A DNA stretch of 56,954 bases from Chrysiogenes arsenatis DSM 11915 (lineage in GTDB: Bacteria; Chrysiogenota; Chrysiogenetes; Chrysiogenales; Chrysiogenaceae). The position numbers were made by a program, and so were the translations under genes. Below the pieces are notes generated by a model. The model did no database searches. It saw only the letters and a list, made by a program, of their open reading frames with translations, and was not told the DNA's origin. The DNA is taken from positions 98,530 to 155,483 of the forward strand of contig NZ_AWNK01000010.1 in the NCBI RefSeq assembly GCF_000469585.1, read 5' to 3'. Each line of letters opens with the position of its first letter. The first letter of the stretch is position 1. This document shows positions 27,282 through 35,867 of the stretch, piece by piece.

Positions 27282-28453
27282 GCCTCGGGTGCCGTTTCTT
27301 TCGTGAAGATATCGCTGAATTTATCGCGGATGGCGACTATTTCTTCGAGACGATCAAAGAAAACATCAGTCAGATGTGGGTCAAAATGTTGGCCGCGCTC
27401 TTCGCGGAAGAGATTTAAAATTCTATCGAGCGGCCAAGCGGATTTATAGCAGCGATCACTTCCAAGGGCATCAAAGACATCGGCAATAGCGGTGATGCGT
27501 CCGTAGATATGGATTTCCTCACCCTTGGTGCCGTGTGGATAGCCACGCCCATTGTATTTTTCATGGTGTTCGCCAGCAACAATCGCGGCAGCTCGCAGTA
27601 TCGGTCGGCGTGAGTTTTTCAGCATTTCGTAGCCGAGGCTGGCATGGGTTTTCATGATTTCAAACTCTTCTTCGGTGAGTTTGCCCGGCTTTTTCAGCAC
27701 GGCATCGGGAATACCGATTTTGCCAATATCGTGCATGGGCGAGGCGAGACAGAGTATTTCCACTTCGCGATCCGGCAACCCGATTCCTTGGGCGAGCACG
27801 CGCGAGTACTCCGCAACCCGTTTAACGTGGTTGCCAGTTTCCTTCGAACGGCTTTCGCCGACTTCAGACATGGTAAATATAATTTCTCTTTGAGTGTCTT
27901 CAATTTCTTGGTAGAGGATGGCCGACTCCAGTGCCTTCCCAGAATACGAGGCTGCTAGCGCAATATATTCAAGATCTTTCGGGCTGAAGGCAGCGGCTTC
28001 GGTCATTTTGTTGATCGCCTGATATGCCCCGATAACTTCGCCATCGTTATTGTGAATCGGCAGCGCGAGAATGTTGCGGGTGCGATAGCCAGTTTTGCGG
28101 TCAACTTCCTGGTTAAAACGGGGGTCGGCATAGGCATCGTTCAGGATAATTGGTTCGCGATCAGTAATTGCGTGACCCACAATGCCAGCAGTAGCGGGGA
28201 TGCGTATGGGAGGGATGCCGTGCGCGACTTTTGTCCACAACTCACCTTTGGCATCATCAAGCAGCCACAGCGTACAACGGTCAGCGACCACCAGCTGTCG
28301 GCCAAGGTCGGCCATCAGGACAAGCAGATTATCGACCTGCTTTTCATTCGAAATTTTGGCGACATACTCGAAAATAAGCTTGAGCATCTCATCGGGAGTG
28401 AGTTCACGACGAAACGTGCCGGTGGAATCAAATTCATCGTAATAGTCGTGCAT
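27278..28453 (-). CDS. GAF and HD-GYP domain protein (probable c-di-GMP phosphodiesterase)
   Basis: A 391-residue cytosolic signalling protein. Residues about 30-185 form a GAF sensor (LWTKVAHG, GHAITDREPIILNDAYAD, NILALPIHNNDGEVIGAYQ). Residues about 200-375 form an HD-GYP domain with the metal-binding MHDIGKIGIPDAVLKKPG, GEHHEKYNGRGYPHG (the GYP motif) and ITAIADVFDAL. The family degrades c-di-GMP to GMP. All key residues look intact. It is the first gene of a minus-strand run with pgpA and cinA. The ligand of the GAF domain is unknown. Confidence 0.92.
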   Translation of the reverse strand: MHDYYDEFDSTGTFRRELTPDEMLKLIFEYVAKISNEKQVDNLLVLMADLGRQLVVADRCTLWLLDDAKGELWTKVAHGIPPIRIPATAGIVGHAITDREPIILNDAYADPRFNQEVDRKTGYRTRNILALPIHNNDGEVIGAYQAINKMTEAAAFSPKDLEYIALAASYSGKALESAILYQEIEDTQREIIFTMSEVGESRSKETGNHVKRVAEYSRVLAQGIGLPDREVEILCLASPMHDIGKIGIPDAVLKKPGKLTEEEFEIMKTHASLGYEMLKNSRRPILRAAAIVAGEHHEKYNGRGYPHGTKGEEIHIYGRITAIADVFDALGSDRCYKSAWPLDRILNLFREERGQHFDPHLTDVFFDRLEEIVAIRDKFSDIFTKETAPEA

Positions 28454-28822
28454 GACGCAACCCCCTTATCTACACCCGAAAAAAAGCGGTTTGTGATTCG
28501 CAAAATGATGCCAATTTTCGTTGCCTCATCCGGAATAGTCAAGTGAAAAGGGTGCACGCTTTGACGGAAAGTATACTATTTAGTTGCTAGATGTTTCAAT
28601 GAATCCATTGCGCTCGTAGAACCATGTGCAATCGACATCCATTCTGCGCTTATCGTGTATGCAGTTTCCGGTATAGCTTATGAAGACTACACGCTATCCA
28701 GTTGCAGTTTTAATTATCTTGAAAACTTCAGGGCTATCAAATACAAGAGGGCGTGCGGGATTGTACCGTTCTGTATAATAGTTTGTTATGCCTGAGAAGA
28801 AAAAATTACCCTGTGGAGTTAT
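28454..28822. other. Non-coding left flank of the accessory island
   Basis: This 369-base gap holds the upstream region of the HD-GYP gene (-), a degenerate minus-strand frame described separately, and the leader of the large Avs-like gene. A perfect TATAAT sits at 28774-28779, about 45 bases before the ATG at 28823, but no good -35 element is seen at the right spacing. GGAG lies seven bases before that ATG. Base composition turns AT-rich from about 28.7 kb. Confidence 0.5.
28580..28797 (-). pseudogene. Degenerate reading frame, possible gene remnant
   Basis: One minus-strand frame of about 72 codons is open except for a single TAG, and ends at a TAA at 28580-28582. The part after the stop reads DKRRMDVDCTWFYERNGF, which resembles the WFYERNGF element near the end of GNAT acetyltransferases. 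The part before it contains RYNPARPLVFDSPEVF, which I do not recognise. There is no start codon with a ribosome site. It looks like a decayed gene, but chance cannot be excluded. Confidence 0.3.
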
Positions 28823-31800
28823 ATGGCATTGAGATGGCAGGATATCAAATCATTCAATAACTCTCAGAATAATGCTTTTGAGGAGTTGGTCTGCCAATTA
28901 GCACGAGAAGAGTCTATTGAAGGTAGAAAAGAATTTTATCGTGTAGCGGCTCCTGATGGAGGGGTGGAAGCTTATTGTGTATTAGAAAATGGTGATGAGT
29001 ATGGTTGGCAAGCAAAATATTTTTCTTCAATGGGTACTTCCCAATGGAATCAGGTAGAAGATTCCTTTAAAACAGCACTAAGTACACACCCAAGTCTCAA
29101 AAAATATTTCATTTGTATTCCATTAGATAGACAAGATCCAAGACGAGAGCAGCAAACTTGGTTTATGGATCGATGGAATGAAAAAACAAAAGCATGGGCA
29201 GATTACGTCAAATCACAAGGCGGAGATATTATCTTTGAATACTGGGGTAGTTCTGAACTAATTTATCGACTCTCACAAGAAAAACACGCTGGTAGAAAAT
29301 TATTTTGGTTCTCTCAAGATGATTTTTCAGACAGTTGGTTCAAAAGCCAGGTTAATACAAGCATTGAGAATCTAGGTAAACGATATACACCTGAGCTTAA
29401 CATTGAGTTAGAGATTGCAAAGTATTTTGATGCAATTTCTAAAAATGATATCTACCGAGAAGCTGTTAAACACAAATTTCATGAATTGATACTAAGTATA
29501 AACAAAGCAGTAAGTAGTTTAAGTAGCTTGGGAGTTGATAATGAAATCAAAGAAATAAAGCAGTCCATATCGGATATTGAGTATCAATTCGCGCTGTCTC
29601 AGAATAAAGAGTTGTCTTTAATTGATATTAATTCATTGGAAAGAAGTATAGATACTATAAAGAGGTCTTTAGCAAATTGCGACGATCAAACAAATAAAAA
29701 TGAAGAAAAAAAGGAGTCCCGTGACTACATAAAACACCACATCAATGAAGCATGGGGAGCTATATATGACTTCATTAACTTTATCCACAGCCCAATATTA
29801 AAGCTATTGAATAATCCTTTTGCTCTTCTTTCTGGCACGGCGGGGATCGGTAAATCGCATTTGTTGGCTGATATTGCTTTAAACAGAATCAATTCCAACA
29901 AATCCTGCATTCTGCTTTTAGGTCAGCATTTCACATCTGAAGAGCCTCCATGGACACAAATCCTAAGAAGTTTACTCCGGCTTGATTGTAATGAAAAACA
30001 ACTTCTGGGCGCGCTAAATGCCAAAGCTGAAGCACAAGGAGAAAGGCTGCTATTTATCATAGATGCGATTAATGAAGGAAGGGGTAAATATTTTTGGCGT
30101 GACCATATTAATGGGTTTGTATCTGCTTTCAAAAACTATCCATGGATAGGGCTGATTCTGAGTATTCGCTCTTCCTACAAAGAGTTATTGATACCAAAAG
30201 AAATTCTCACTAACGAGAAAATGACCATATTGAGGCATAATGGGTTTGAAAGCATTGAATATCAAGCATCCAGTTTTTTCTTTTCCCAATATGGTATCGA
30301 GCAGCCAAGCGTACCATTACTTAACCCTGAGTTTAGTAATCCGCTATTTCTTAAATTATTTTGTGAAGGATTAAACCGATCCAATTTAATAAAAATCCCT
30401 AAAGGATATGGTGGAATCAGCAGCGTCATTGAGTTTTTTATTAATAGCATTAATGAAAAACTATCCCATCCAAATTATTTTGATTTTCCGTCCACGCAAA
30501 ACCTTATCAAAAAGGTCATTCATAAAATCATTGCATATAAACTTGAACAAAGTTTAGACCATATCAATTACGAGAATGCCTTCGAGATTGCAGACAATAC
30601 ATTGTCAAAATATAGTAGTAAACGCCGCTTTCTTGACGCACTTATTTCTGAAGGTGTTCTTTCAAAAAACTTATTCTGGAAAGGAAAGAACGAGTATGAA
30701 GAAGGTGTTTACTTGGCGTATGAACGATTTGATGATCATCTTACCGTGTCGTATCTGCTCGATAAATACTCGGAAGACGACCTGCAATCACTCTTTAAGG
30801 TAGGTGGTGGACTCTATCACTATGTTGAAAAATCATCCGCCAGCCAGGGAATTGTGGAAGCCTTTGCTATTCAAATACCAGAAAGAACTGGTTATGAGCT
30901 GTATGAATTGATTGATGATGAGCGTAAAGACAATCTAAATATTATTAACTCATTTATATATAGTCTGATTTGGAGAGACCCAGGAACCATAAAAGATAAG
31001 ACAATTACATATGTCAATGAGCATGTTTTGCGTTATGTAGAATCTTTTGACCAATTCTTCCAGATGGTTTATTCCGTCGCATTAGATCCAGAACACTTTT
31101 ACAATGCAGACAGGTTGCATAAGTATTTAATGCAGTTTTCATTACCTGACAGAGATAGTGTTTGGACAACCTATCTTCATAATCAAGATAGCCGTGAAAC
31201 CTCAATGTTTAGGCTTATTGACTGGGGCGTGCTTGATGAGGACAAATCGTATTTATCAGATAAGTCACGCTTATTAGCAGCTAAAGCATTGGCATGGATT
31301 TTTACAAGTACAAATATTTCCTTTAGAGATTCAGCTACAAAGGCTCTTATCGTCTTACTCGAAAATAATATAAAAACAATAACTAGCCTTTTGTCAGAAT
31401 TTGAAAAAGTTAATGATCCATATGTCTATGAACGCATCTTTGCTGCAGCATATGGGGCAGTTTTGCGCTCAGACGAACTTGGCGATATTGATACACTGTC
31501 TCAGTATATTGTAAAAACCATTTTTAGGGCTGAAAAAGTATATGTGAATGTATTGGTGAGGGATTATGCAAGAAACATTGTTGAGTTTGGAATCTACAAA
31601 GAACGGTTTTCGCTTGATGATATTTCAATAGTTCGTCCACCATATAAGAGTTCATTCCCTACGACCTTTCCAGCTAATGAGGAAATCGACGCTTATCGAT
31701 ACGACTATAACTCCAAAGAATTCAAAGATTATTATTGGGGACAAAATTCAATATTAAGTTCAATGGTCACTGAATATGGCCGTGGGATGTGTAGTTACGG

Positions 31801-33016
31801 AGATTTTGGTCGCTACACATTTCAAAGTGCTTTACATGCTTGGGGTGACTTCGACCCAAATGATTTAAGCAATTATGCTTGTAAACTAATTTTTGAAGAA
31901 TATGGATATGATGTTGAGAAGCACGGAAAATTTGACAGGCGTGCGAGTAGTGGTGACCGACATAGAAATAAAACAGAAAGGATCGGAAAAAAATACCAAT
32001 GGATTGCTCTATATGAGGTTTTAGCACGTATTTCTGATAATCATAAGATGATCGATGAATCAACACGCTGGGGTGATGACAAACAATATGTATGGTTCCA
32101 AGGCCCTTGGAATCCGTTTGTAAGAAATATTGATCCAACCGTAATAATTCGTCCTTTAGAAGATGCATGCAGTCCTATAACGGTTAAGCATAAATATAGT
32201 GATTGGAACTATAAGAACGAAGAGTGGTTAGTCCGCGACAGTGATTTACTCAATCCAGAAGATATAATTCCATTAACTGATTCAAAGTCTCATGAATGGA
32301 TGGTTTTAGAGAATCATCTTTCGTGGGAAGAGCCTGTGCCCATAGGCCAAGATAAATACAACTATCCTCGAAAACATCTTTGGTATCAGATAAGAAGCTA
32401 CTTTGTAAAAGAAGAGGATGAGGCAGAATTGCTTGCTTATTTGAATGCTCAACATTTCATGGGACGCTGGTTCCCTGAAAGCTATGATCGTTATCAGGTA
32501 TTTAGTCGTGAATATTATTGGTCACCAGCTTACCAATATTTTGATAAGCCATATTACGGTGGTTATGGCTGGGAAGAGGTTCTTGACGAAAATAGAGATA
32601 ATGTGATTGCGCATGTTTTGCCTACAGCAGAAAGGCATATCTGGGAATCGGGTGCGGATTATGAAAACCAACCATCGTATCTATCACCTCGAAGGTTAAT
32701 GTTTTTAGAAATGAATTTGCAGTATTCAAATAATATTGGCGAATGGTTGAATGAAACTGGCGAAGTGACTGTGTTGGATCTATCCGTCATAGACGGTGGG
32801 TCTTCAAACTTGATTGTTAAGAAAGACGCTTTACAGAGATTTTTAAAGGAAAATAAGTTGTCAGTATTTTGGACTTGCCTAGGTGAAAAGAATATTTATG
32901 GAGCATCATTTAGTGGAATACATTTTTCGCAATGGCTTGAACTTTCTGGGGTCTATACTTTAAAAAATGGTCATATAAAAGGCGAAATTAGACCTGTAAT
33001 TAAAGATATTCAGTAG
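28823..33016 (+). CDS. Avs-like antiviral STAND NTPase with N-terminal nuclease-like domain
   Basis: A 1397-residue single-gene system. Residues about 15-75 look like a Mrr/PD-(D/E)xK nuclease core: AFEELVCQL, then APDGGVEAY (Asp45), then YGWQAKYF (Gln63-Ala-Lys65). A coiled or linker region (about 200-300) leads to a P-loop ATPase: SGTAGIGKS (Walker A, 337-345) and LLFIIDAINE (Walker B, Asp414). The remaining 850 residues have no recognised domain and would be the sensor part. This effector-STAND-sensor layout is that of Avs (AVAST) phage-sensing proteins; the subtype is not assigned. The gene is visibly more AT-rich than its neighbours, and degenerate frames flank it, which points to transfer. 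GGAG precedes the ATG. Confidence 0.72.
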   Translation: MALRWQDIKSFNNSQNNAFEELVCQLAREESIEGRKEFYRVAAPDGGVEAYCVLENGDEYGWQAKYFSSMGTSQWNQVEDSFKTALSTHPSLKKYFICIPLDRQDPRREQQTWFMDRWNEKTKAWADYVKSQGGDIIFEYWGSSELIYRLSQEKHAGRKLFWFSQDDFSDSWFKSQVNTSIENLGKRYTPELNIELEIAKYFDAISKNDIYREAVKHKFHELILSINKAVSSLSSLGVDNEIKEIKQSISDIEYQFALSQNKELSLIDINSLERSIDTIKRSLANCDDQTNKNEEKKESRDYIKHHINEAWGAIYDFINFIHSPILKLLNNPFALLSGTAGIGKSHLLADIALNRINSNKSCILLLGQHFTSEEPPWTQILRSLLRLDCNEKQLLGALNAKAEAQGERLLFIIDAINEGRGKYFWRDHINGFVSAFKNYPWIGLILSIRSSYKELLIPKEILTNEKMTILRHNGFESIEYQASSFFFSQYGIEQPSVPLLNPEFSNPLFLKLFCEGLNRSNLIKIPKGYGGISSVIEFFINSINEKLSHPNYFDFPSTQNLIKKVIHKIIAYKLEQSLDHINYENAFEIADNTLSKYSSKRRFLDALISEGVLSKNLFWKGKNEYEEGVYLAYERFDDHLTVSYLLDKYSEDDLQSLFKVGGGLYHYVEKSSASQGIVEAFAIQIPERTGYELYELIDDERKDNLNIINSFIYSLIWRDPGTIKDKTITYVNEHVLRYVESFDQFFQMVYSVALDPEHFYNADRLHKYLMQFSLPDRDSVWTTYLHNQDSRETSMFRLIDWGVLDEDKSYLSDKSRLLAAKALAWIFTSTNISFRDSATKALIVLLENNIKTITSLLSEFEKVNDPYVYERIFAAAYGAVLRSDELGDIDTLSQYIVKTIFRAEKVYVNVLVRDYARNIVEFGIYKERFSLDDISIVRPPYKSSFPTTFPANEEIDAYRYDYNSKEFKDYYWGQNSILSSMVTEYGRGMCSYGDFGRYTFQSALHAWGDFDPNDLSNYACKLIFEEYGYDVEKHGKFDRRASSGDRHRNKTERIGKKYQWIALYEVLARISDNHKMIDESTRWGDDKQYVWFQGPWNPFVRNIDPTVIIRPLEDACSPITVKHKYSDWNYKNEEWLVRDSDLLNPEDIIPLTDSKSHEWMVLENHLSWEEPVPIGQDKYNYPRKHLWYQIRSYFVKEEDEAELLAYLNAQHFMGRWFPESYDRYQVFSREYYWSPAYQYFDKPYYGGYGWEEVLDENRDNVIAHVLPTAERHIWESGADYENQPSYLSPRRLMFLEMNLQYSNNIGEWLNETGEVTVLDLSVIDGGSSNLIVKKDALQRFLKENKLSVFWTCLGEKNIYGASFSGIHFSQWLELSGVYTLKNGHIKGEIRPVIKDIQ

Positions 33017-33085
33017 GATTTATTGTTATAGGGTGCATGGATAATATTCACTTGACAAAATTAAGTCCCGTTTGGTTCTTCAGCG

Positions 33086-33250
33086 TTATTTTTTCCGGTT
33101 ATCGTAAGCGCTATAGCCATACTTCATGGAGTTTGTAATGATATGTTGAGTAATCGGGTAGGTATCCTCACCACCGACCAGATATCTTTGGTCTGCGAAT
33201 GCGTCGCCTGCAGGCGGTACATAGCCTATGCGAATGTTGACAAAGTTGAG
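33086..33250 (-). pseudogene. C-terminal gene remnant without a start
   Basis: A minus-strand frame of 55 codons runs from just after a TGA (33251-33253) to a TAA at 33086-33088, with no usable start. It reads like real protein, for example RIGYVPPAGDAFADQRY and VGGEDTYPITQHIITNSM, but I do not recognise the family. It lies directly after the Avs-like gene and overlaps the beginning of the zeta-like gene on the other strand. It is best explained as the 3' scrap of a gene cut by insertion or deletion. Confidence 0.35.
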
Positions 33251-33779
33251 TCACATGCTTGAAAGACCTGAAAAGAAGATTGTGATAATTGCTGGTCCGA
33301 ATGGGGCGGGGAAGACGAGTTTTGCTCGGGAATTTCTTCCAAATGAAGCGGATTGTCCTATTTTTGTGAATGCGGATTTGATCGCGGCGGGTTTATCCCC
33401 GTTTGCGCCGGAGCGGGTGGCGGTGACGGCAGGTCGCCTGATGTTTAAAAGGATCACTAGCCTTGTCAACTCGGGTGAGAGTTTTGCTTTTGAGACGACT
33501 CTGGCAGGACGAGGCTACGCAAAATTGATCCCGCAGTGGAGAGCGCAAGGCTATCGGGTAAAACTGATTTTTCTGAAGCTCGCCAGCGTAGAGCTTGCCA
33601 TTGAGCGAGTCGCCACCCGTGTCGCACAAGGTGGGCATGTAATTCCGGATCCTGTCATTCGGCGTCGCTTTGTTGCCGGTTGGCAGTATTTTGATAATCT
33701 CTATCGTCCCTTGTTGGATTGCTGGCAGGTGTATGACAACTCGGGCGAGGAGCCAATTCTCTTGGAGGAAAAACTATGA
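33228..33779 (+). CDS. Zeta-like toxin / P-loop kinase
   Basis: A 183-residue P-loop protein: IVIIAGPNGAGKTSFAREFL is the Walker A region, FVNADLIAAGLSPF the substrate-binding Asp region, and FAFETTLAGRGY the Walker-B-like strand. A basic helix (PDPVIRRRF) supplies the lid arginines. The pattern fits the zeta-toxin-like family, whose studied members phosphorylate UDP-N-acetylglucosamine or related nucleotide sugars; the substrate here is not known. The true start may be the ATG at 33255, since the first residues are not conserved. The stop overlaps the ATG of a small downstream gene (ATGA), as in toxin-antitoxin pairs. Confidence 0.78.
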   Translation: MRMLTKLSHMLERPEKKIVIIAGPNGAGKTSFAREFLPNEADCPIFVNADLIAAGLSPFAPERVAVTAGRLMFKRITSLVNSGESFAFETTLAGRGYAKLIPQWRAQGYRVKLIFLKLASVELAIERVATRVAQGGHVIPDPVIRRRFVAGWQYFDNLYRPLLDCWQVYDNSGEEPILLEEKL

Positions 33780-33958
33780 AAACAGATAAACGTAAAGGAG
33801 CAGATAGCGATTTGGCGCAAAGCGCAGCGGCTTTACGTAGGGCGGCTCAGCAAGCGCGCCGCGATGCCGAGCGCACCCGCACTCCACTTGTGACCTATGC
33901 TAATGGGATGGTTGTCAAACGGATGGTGGTAAGAGAAGGTGACGAGAAGAATTCATAG
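33776..33958 (+). CDS. Small basic protein, probable antitoxin partner of the zeta-like gene
   Basis: A 60-residue protein whose ATG overlaps the stop of the zeta-like gene by four bases, with GGAGG at 33764-33768, seven bases before the ATG. It has a helical, alanine/arginine-rich middle (SAAALRRAAQQARRDAERT) and a short strand-like end (VTYANGMVVKRMVV). No domain is recognised. Close coupling and size suggest an antitoxin, but the toxin-first order differs from the classic epsilon-zeta and PezAT order, so the role is inferred from position only. Confidence 0.6.
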   Translation: MKTDKRKGADSDLAQSAAALRRAAQQARRDAERTRTPLVTYANGMVVKRMVVREGDEKNS

Positions 33959-33985
33959 GGATATTTGAAAAGCTAGAAACGAAGT

Positions 33986-34006
33986 TTTGCGATAGCGCAA
34001 ATTTTA
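33986..34006 (+). terminator. Short hairpin between convergent genes
   Basis: Arms TTTGCG and CGCAAA with the loop ATAG are followed by TTTTAT, 27 bases after the small partner gene and one base before the end of the convergent acyltransferase gene. It may end transcription of the toxin pair. The stem is only six base pairs. Confidence 0.4.
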
Positions 34007-34642
34007 TCAGCGCAGGTGGGCATCGGCTTTTTGTGTTGCACGATTCAGCGCCGTTTCAAGGGCTTGGCAGAGTTGTGTTTCGTCTTCGGTTTCGCTGGGA
34101 TAGAGTGGTGGTTCGACGACAAAATAAAGGGTGGCAAATGGGTATGGGAGGAGAAACGAATCCCAGCTTGCAAAGCGCTTTCCACGTGAAACACCGTAAC
34201 TGATGGGAAGAATTGGTGTGCCAGTTGAGCGCGCGGCAGCGGCGGCACCGGGTTTAACGTGATGAACGGGTCCCCGGGGGCCATCAGGTGTGATGGCAAT
34301 GTCGGCTCCTTCGCGCAATTTGCGGATCATCAGGCGAAGAACCGATGCGGCGCCATGGCTTGATGATCCGCGAATGCTCTGGTGGCCGAAGTACTCGATA
34401 ACACGTGCGATCAGCTCTCCATCGCGATGGTTGCTGATAACGGCAAACACGTTGCCTCGGCGGTACAAAAACAGCGCCCCTAAAAGTCGCCCGTGCCACG
34501 AGGCAAGGGTGAAAGGGTGCGTTTCCTGTTCCAGCGCGTCAAGGTATTCAACCCCTTCATAACGCTTGGAGCAGGTGAGTAGGCAGATTTTTAAATAGGC
34601 CTGCAAAAGTAGTGGAACGAGAACCTGAGTCAGTCGTTTCAT
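34007..34642 (-). CDS. Lysophospholipid acyltransferase-family protein (DUF374)
   Basis: A 211-residue membrane-associated acyltransferase-like protein. It has LASWHGRLLGALF in place of the usual HxxxxD block, then AVISNHRDGELIARVIEYFG and IAITPDGPRGPVHHVKPGA, both hallmarks of DUF374. A first hydrophobic helix (VLVPLLLQAYLKICLL) anchors it. A role in lipid A or phospholipid acylation is likely but the substrate is unknown. It is the last gene of the minus-strand run that starts at mreB, five bases after the FlgC-like gene. Confidence 0.85.
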   Translation of the reverse strand: MKRLTQVLVPLLLQAYLKICLLTCSKRYEGVEYLDALEQETHPFTLASWHGRLLGALFLYRRGNVFAVISNHRDGELIARVIEYFGHQSIRGSSSHGAASVLRLMIRKLREGADIAITPDGPRGPVHHVKPGAAAAARSTGTPILPISYGVSRGKRFASWDSFLLPYPFATLYFVVEPPLYPSETEDETQLCQALETALNRATQKADAHLR

Positions 34643-34646
34643 GCCA

Positions 34647-35036
34647 TCAGGAAACGACGTCGAGAAGCGTCCCCACCATCGCGTTCTGGGTTGTCATTAC
34701 GCTGGTGTTGGTTTTCATTGCGTACCCGAAGATGTTGTTTTGCACCAACTCTTTTGCCAGATCCACATTTGACGTTTCACGATATCCGGTTAGGTTCATG
34801 GCTTCTGAACTAAAACTTACTTTGTCTTCTGGAATGCCAGTGGGGCGCAGAGAACCCGGCGAAGTGTCGCGTTCGACACCCGTGAGTTGTGTTCCTCCAC
34901 GAGGGCCTTCCGTTGCGTTTACGCGCTGCGATTTATACCCATCCGTATTGACGTTCGCCAGATTATTGGCGGTCGCGGAGTGTTGCACGCCGATGTTACG
35001 CAAAGCGGAAGCGGTGTTAAAAAATGCGTCTATCAT
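34647..35036 (-). CDS. FlgC-like flagellar basal-body rod protein
   Basis: A 129-residue protein with the N-terminal rod motif TANNLANVNTDGYKSQRV and the C-terminal helix SNVDLAKELVQNNIFGYAMK, the two parts that pack together in flagellar axial proteins. Length fits FlgC (about 130-150); the SNVDLAKE element is also typical of FlgF and FlgG. No other flagellar gene is in the window, so it is an orphan copy set between bamD and an acyltransferase. It may be a true rod part encoded apart or a paralogue with another job. Confidence 0.82.
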   Translation of the reverse strand: MIDAFFNTASALRNIGVQHSATANNLANVNTDGYKSQRVNATEGPRGGTQLTGVERDTSPGSLRPTGIPEDKVSFSSEAMNLTGYRETSNVDLAKELVQNNIFGYAMKTNTSVMTTQNAMVGTLLDVVS

Positions 35037-35074
35037 GACAAATCTCCTACCGTTTGGGGAACCCGTTCATCTTG

Positions 35075-35773
35075 TTACCACGTATCGGAAATTTTCCCTT
35101 TTTCCTGCAGTACTTCAATGCGATTTTTTATTGTTTGGATTTTCGTATTGTGCGCGAGTTCGGGATAGGCGTCAAGGGCGGCGTTGAGTCTTTTTTGTGC
35201 GGGCAGGGTGCGATTGGTGCGTAGGTAGAAATCAAGCACATAGATTTCGTGGTTGGTAATGACTTCTAATGCTTCACGCTGGAGCTGTAGAACGTTTTCT
35301 TTGCGCGTGGAATACGAATAGTTTTCAAGGAACATGAAGGTTGCCGAGTAGGCTTTGCGCGCCTGTGTAATGTCAAGGTCAACCCGTTCGGACTGTTTGA
35401 GGAGCGAAATGATCAAGTGTTCGATCGCTTGATCGGCTCTGGGGTGATCGGGATAGCGTCCAAGGAACTGTTCGTATTCGAGCGAGGCTTCCAACCAGTT
35501 CTTTTCGAGTTCGTAGCTGCGCGCAATTTCAAGTAACGCTCCGGCGACAACCATTGGGTCGGTGGCGCTATTCGAGAGTGAACGCAATGTTGTGCGGGCA
35601 TCTTCATATTTGCCGCGCTCCATCAGGCTGCGAGCTTGCTGGCTTTCTGAGCTGGCATCAATCAGGGTGTCGTCTTGTGGGCCGAAATTAAAGATACTAA
35701 GAACGTCGGAGAAACTAAATCCGCAGCCACTCAGGCTGAGTGCAAGAAAAAGGGTCAGTATACTGTGTTTCAT
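35075..35773 (-). CDS. bamD: Outer-membrane assembly lipoprotein BamD
   Basis: BamD is the essential lipoprotein of the BAM complex that inserts beta-barrel proteins in the outer membrane. The 232-residue protein has a signal peptide ending in the lipobox LSLSGC (Cys17), then TPR units: ESQQARSLMERGKYEDARTTL, ASLEYEQFLGRYPDHPRADQA, and a C-terminal repeat. AAGGTGG precedes the ATG. It is somewhat shorter and more divergent than E. coli BamD, so it could also be a YfiO-like paralogue, but the layout fits. It marks the cell as diderm. Confidence 0.83.
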   Translation of the reverse strand: MKHSILTLFLALSLSGCGFSFSDVLSIFNFGPQDDTLIDASSESQQARSLMERGKYEDARTTLRSLSNSATDPMVVAGALLEIARSYELEKNWLEASLEYEQFLGRYPDHPRADQAIEHLIISLLKQSERVDLDITQARKAYSATFMFLENYSYSTRKENVLQLQREALEVITNHEIYVLDFYLRTNRTLPAQKRLNAALDAYPELAHNTKIQTIKNRIEVLQEKGKISDTW

Positions 35774-35867
35774 GTTCCACCTTGTTCAGGATTTTGCGGG
35801 GCATTGTAAGGGAGCAATGTTGGTTTGTAAACGGCTGATGCAGTATGGCTGGTTTTTCAGCCAACGC

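Noticed and set aside
33052-33057. TTGACA after the Avs-like gene as a promoter for the zeta-like gene
   Set aside because: No acceptable -10 element lies 16-18 bases downstream.
35847-35862. Hairpin GGCTG-GTTTTT-CAGCC as a terminator between the TsaC-like gene and bamD
   Set aside because: The T-run is in the loop, not after the stem, on either strand.
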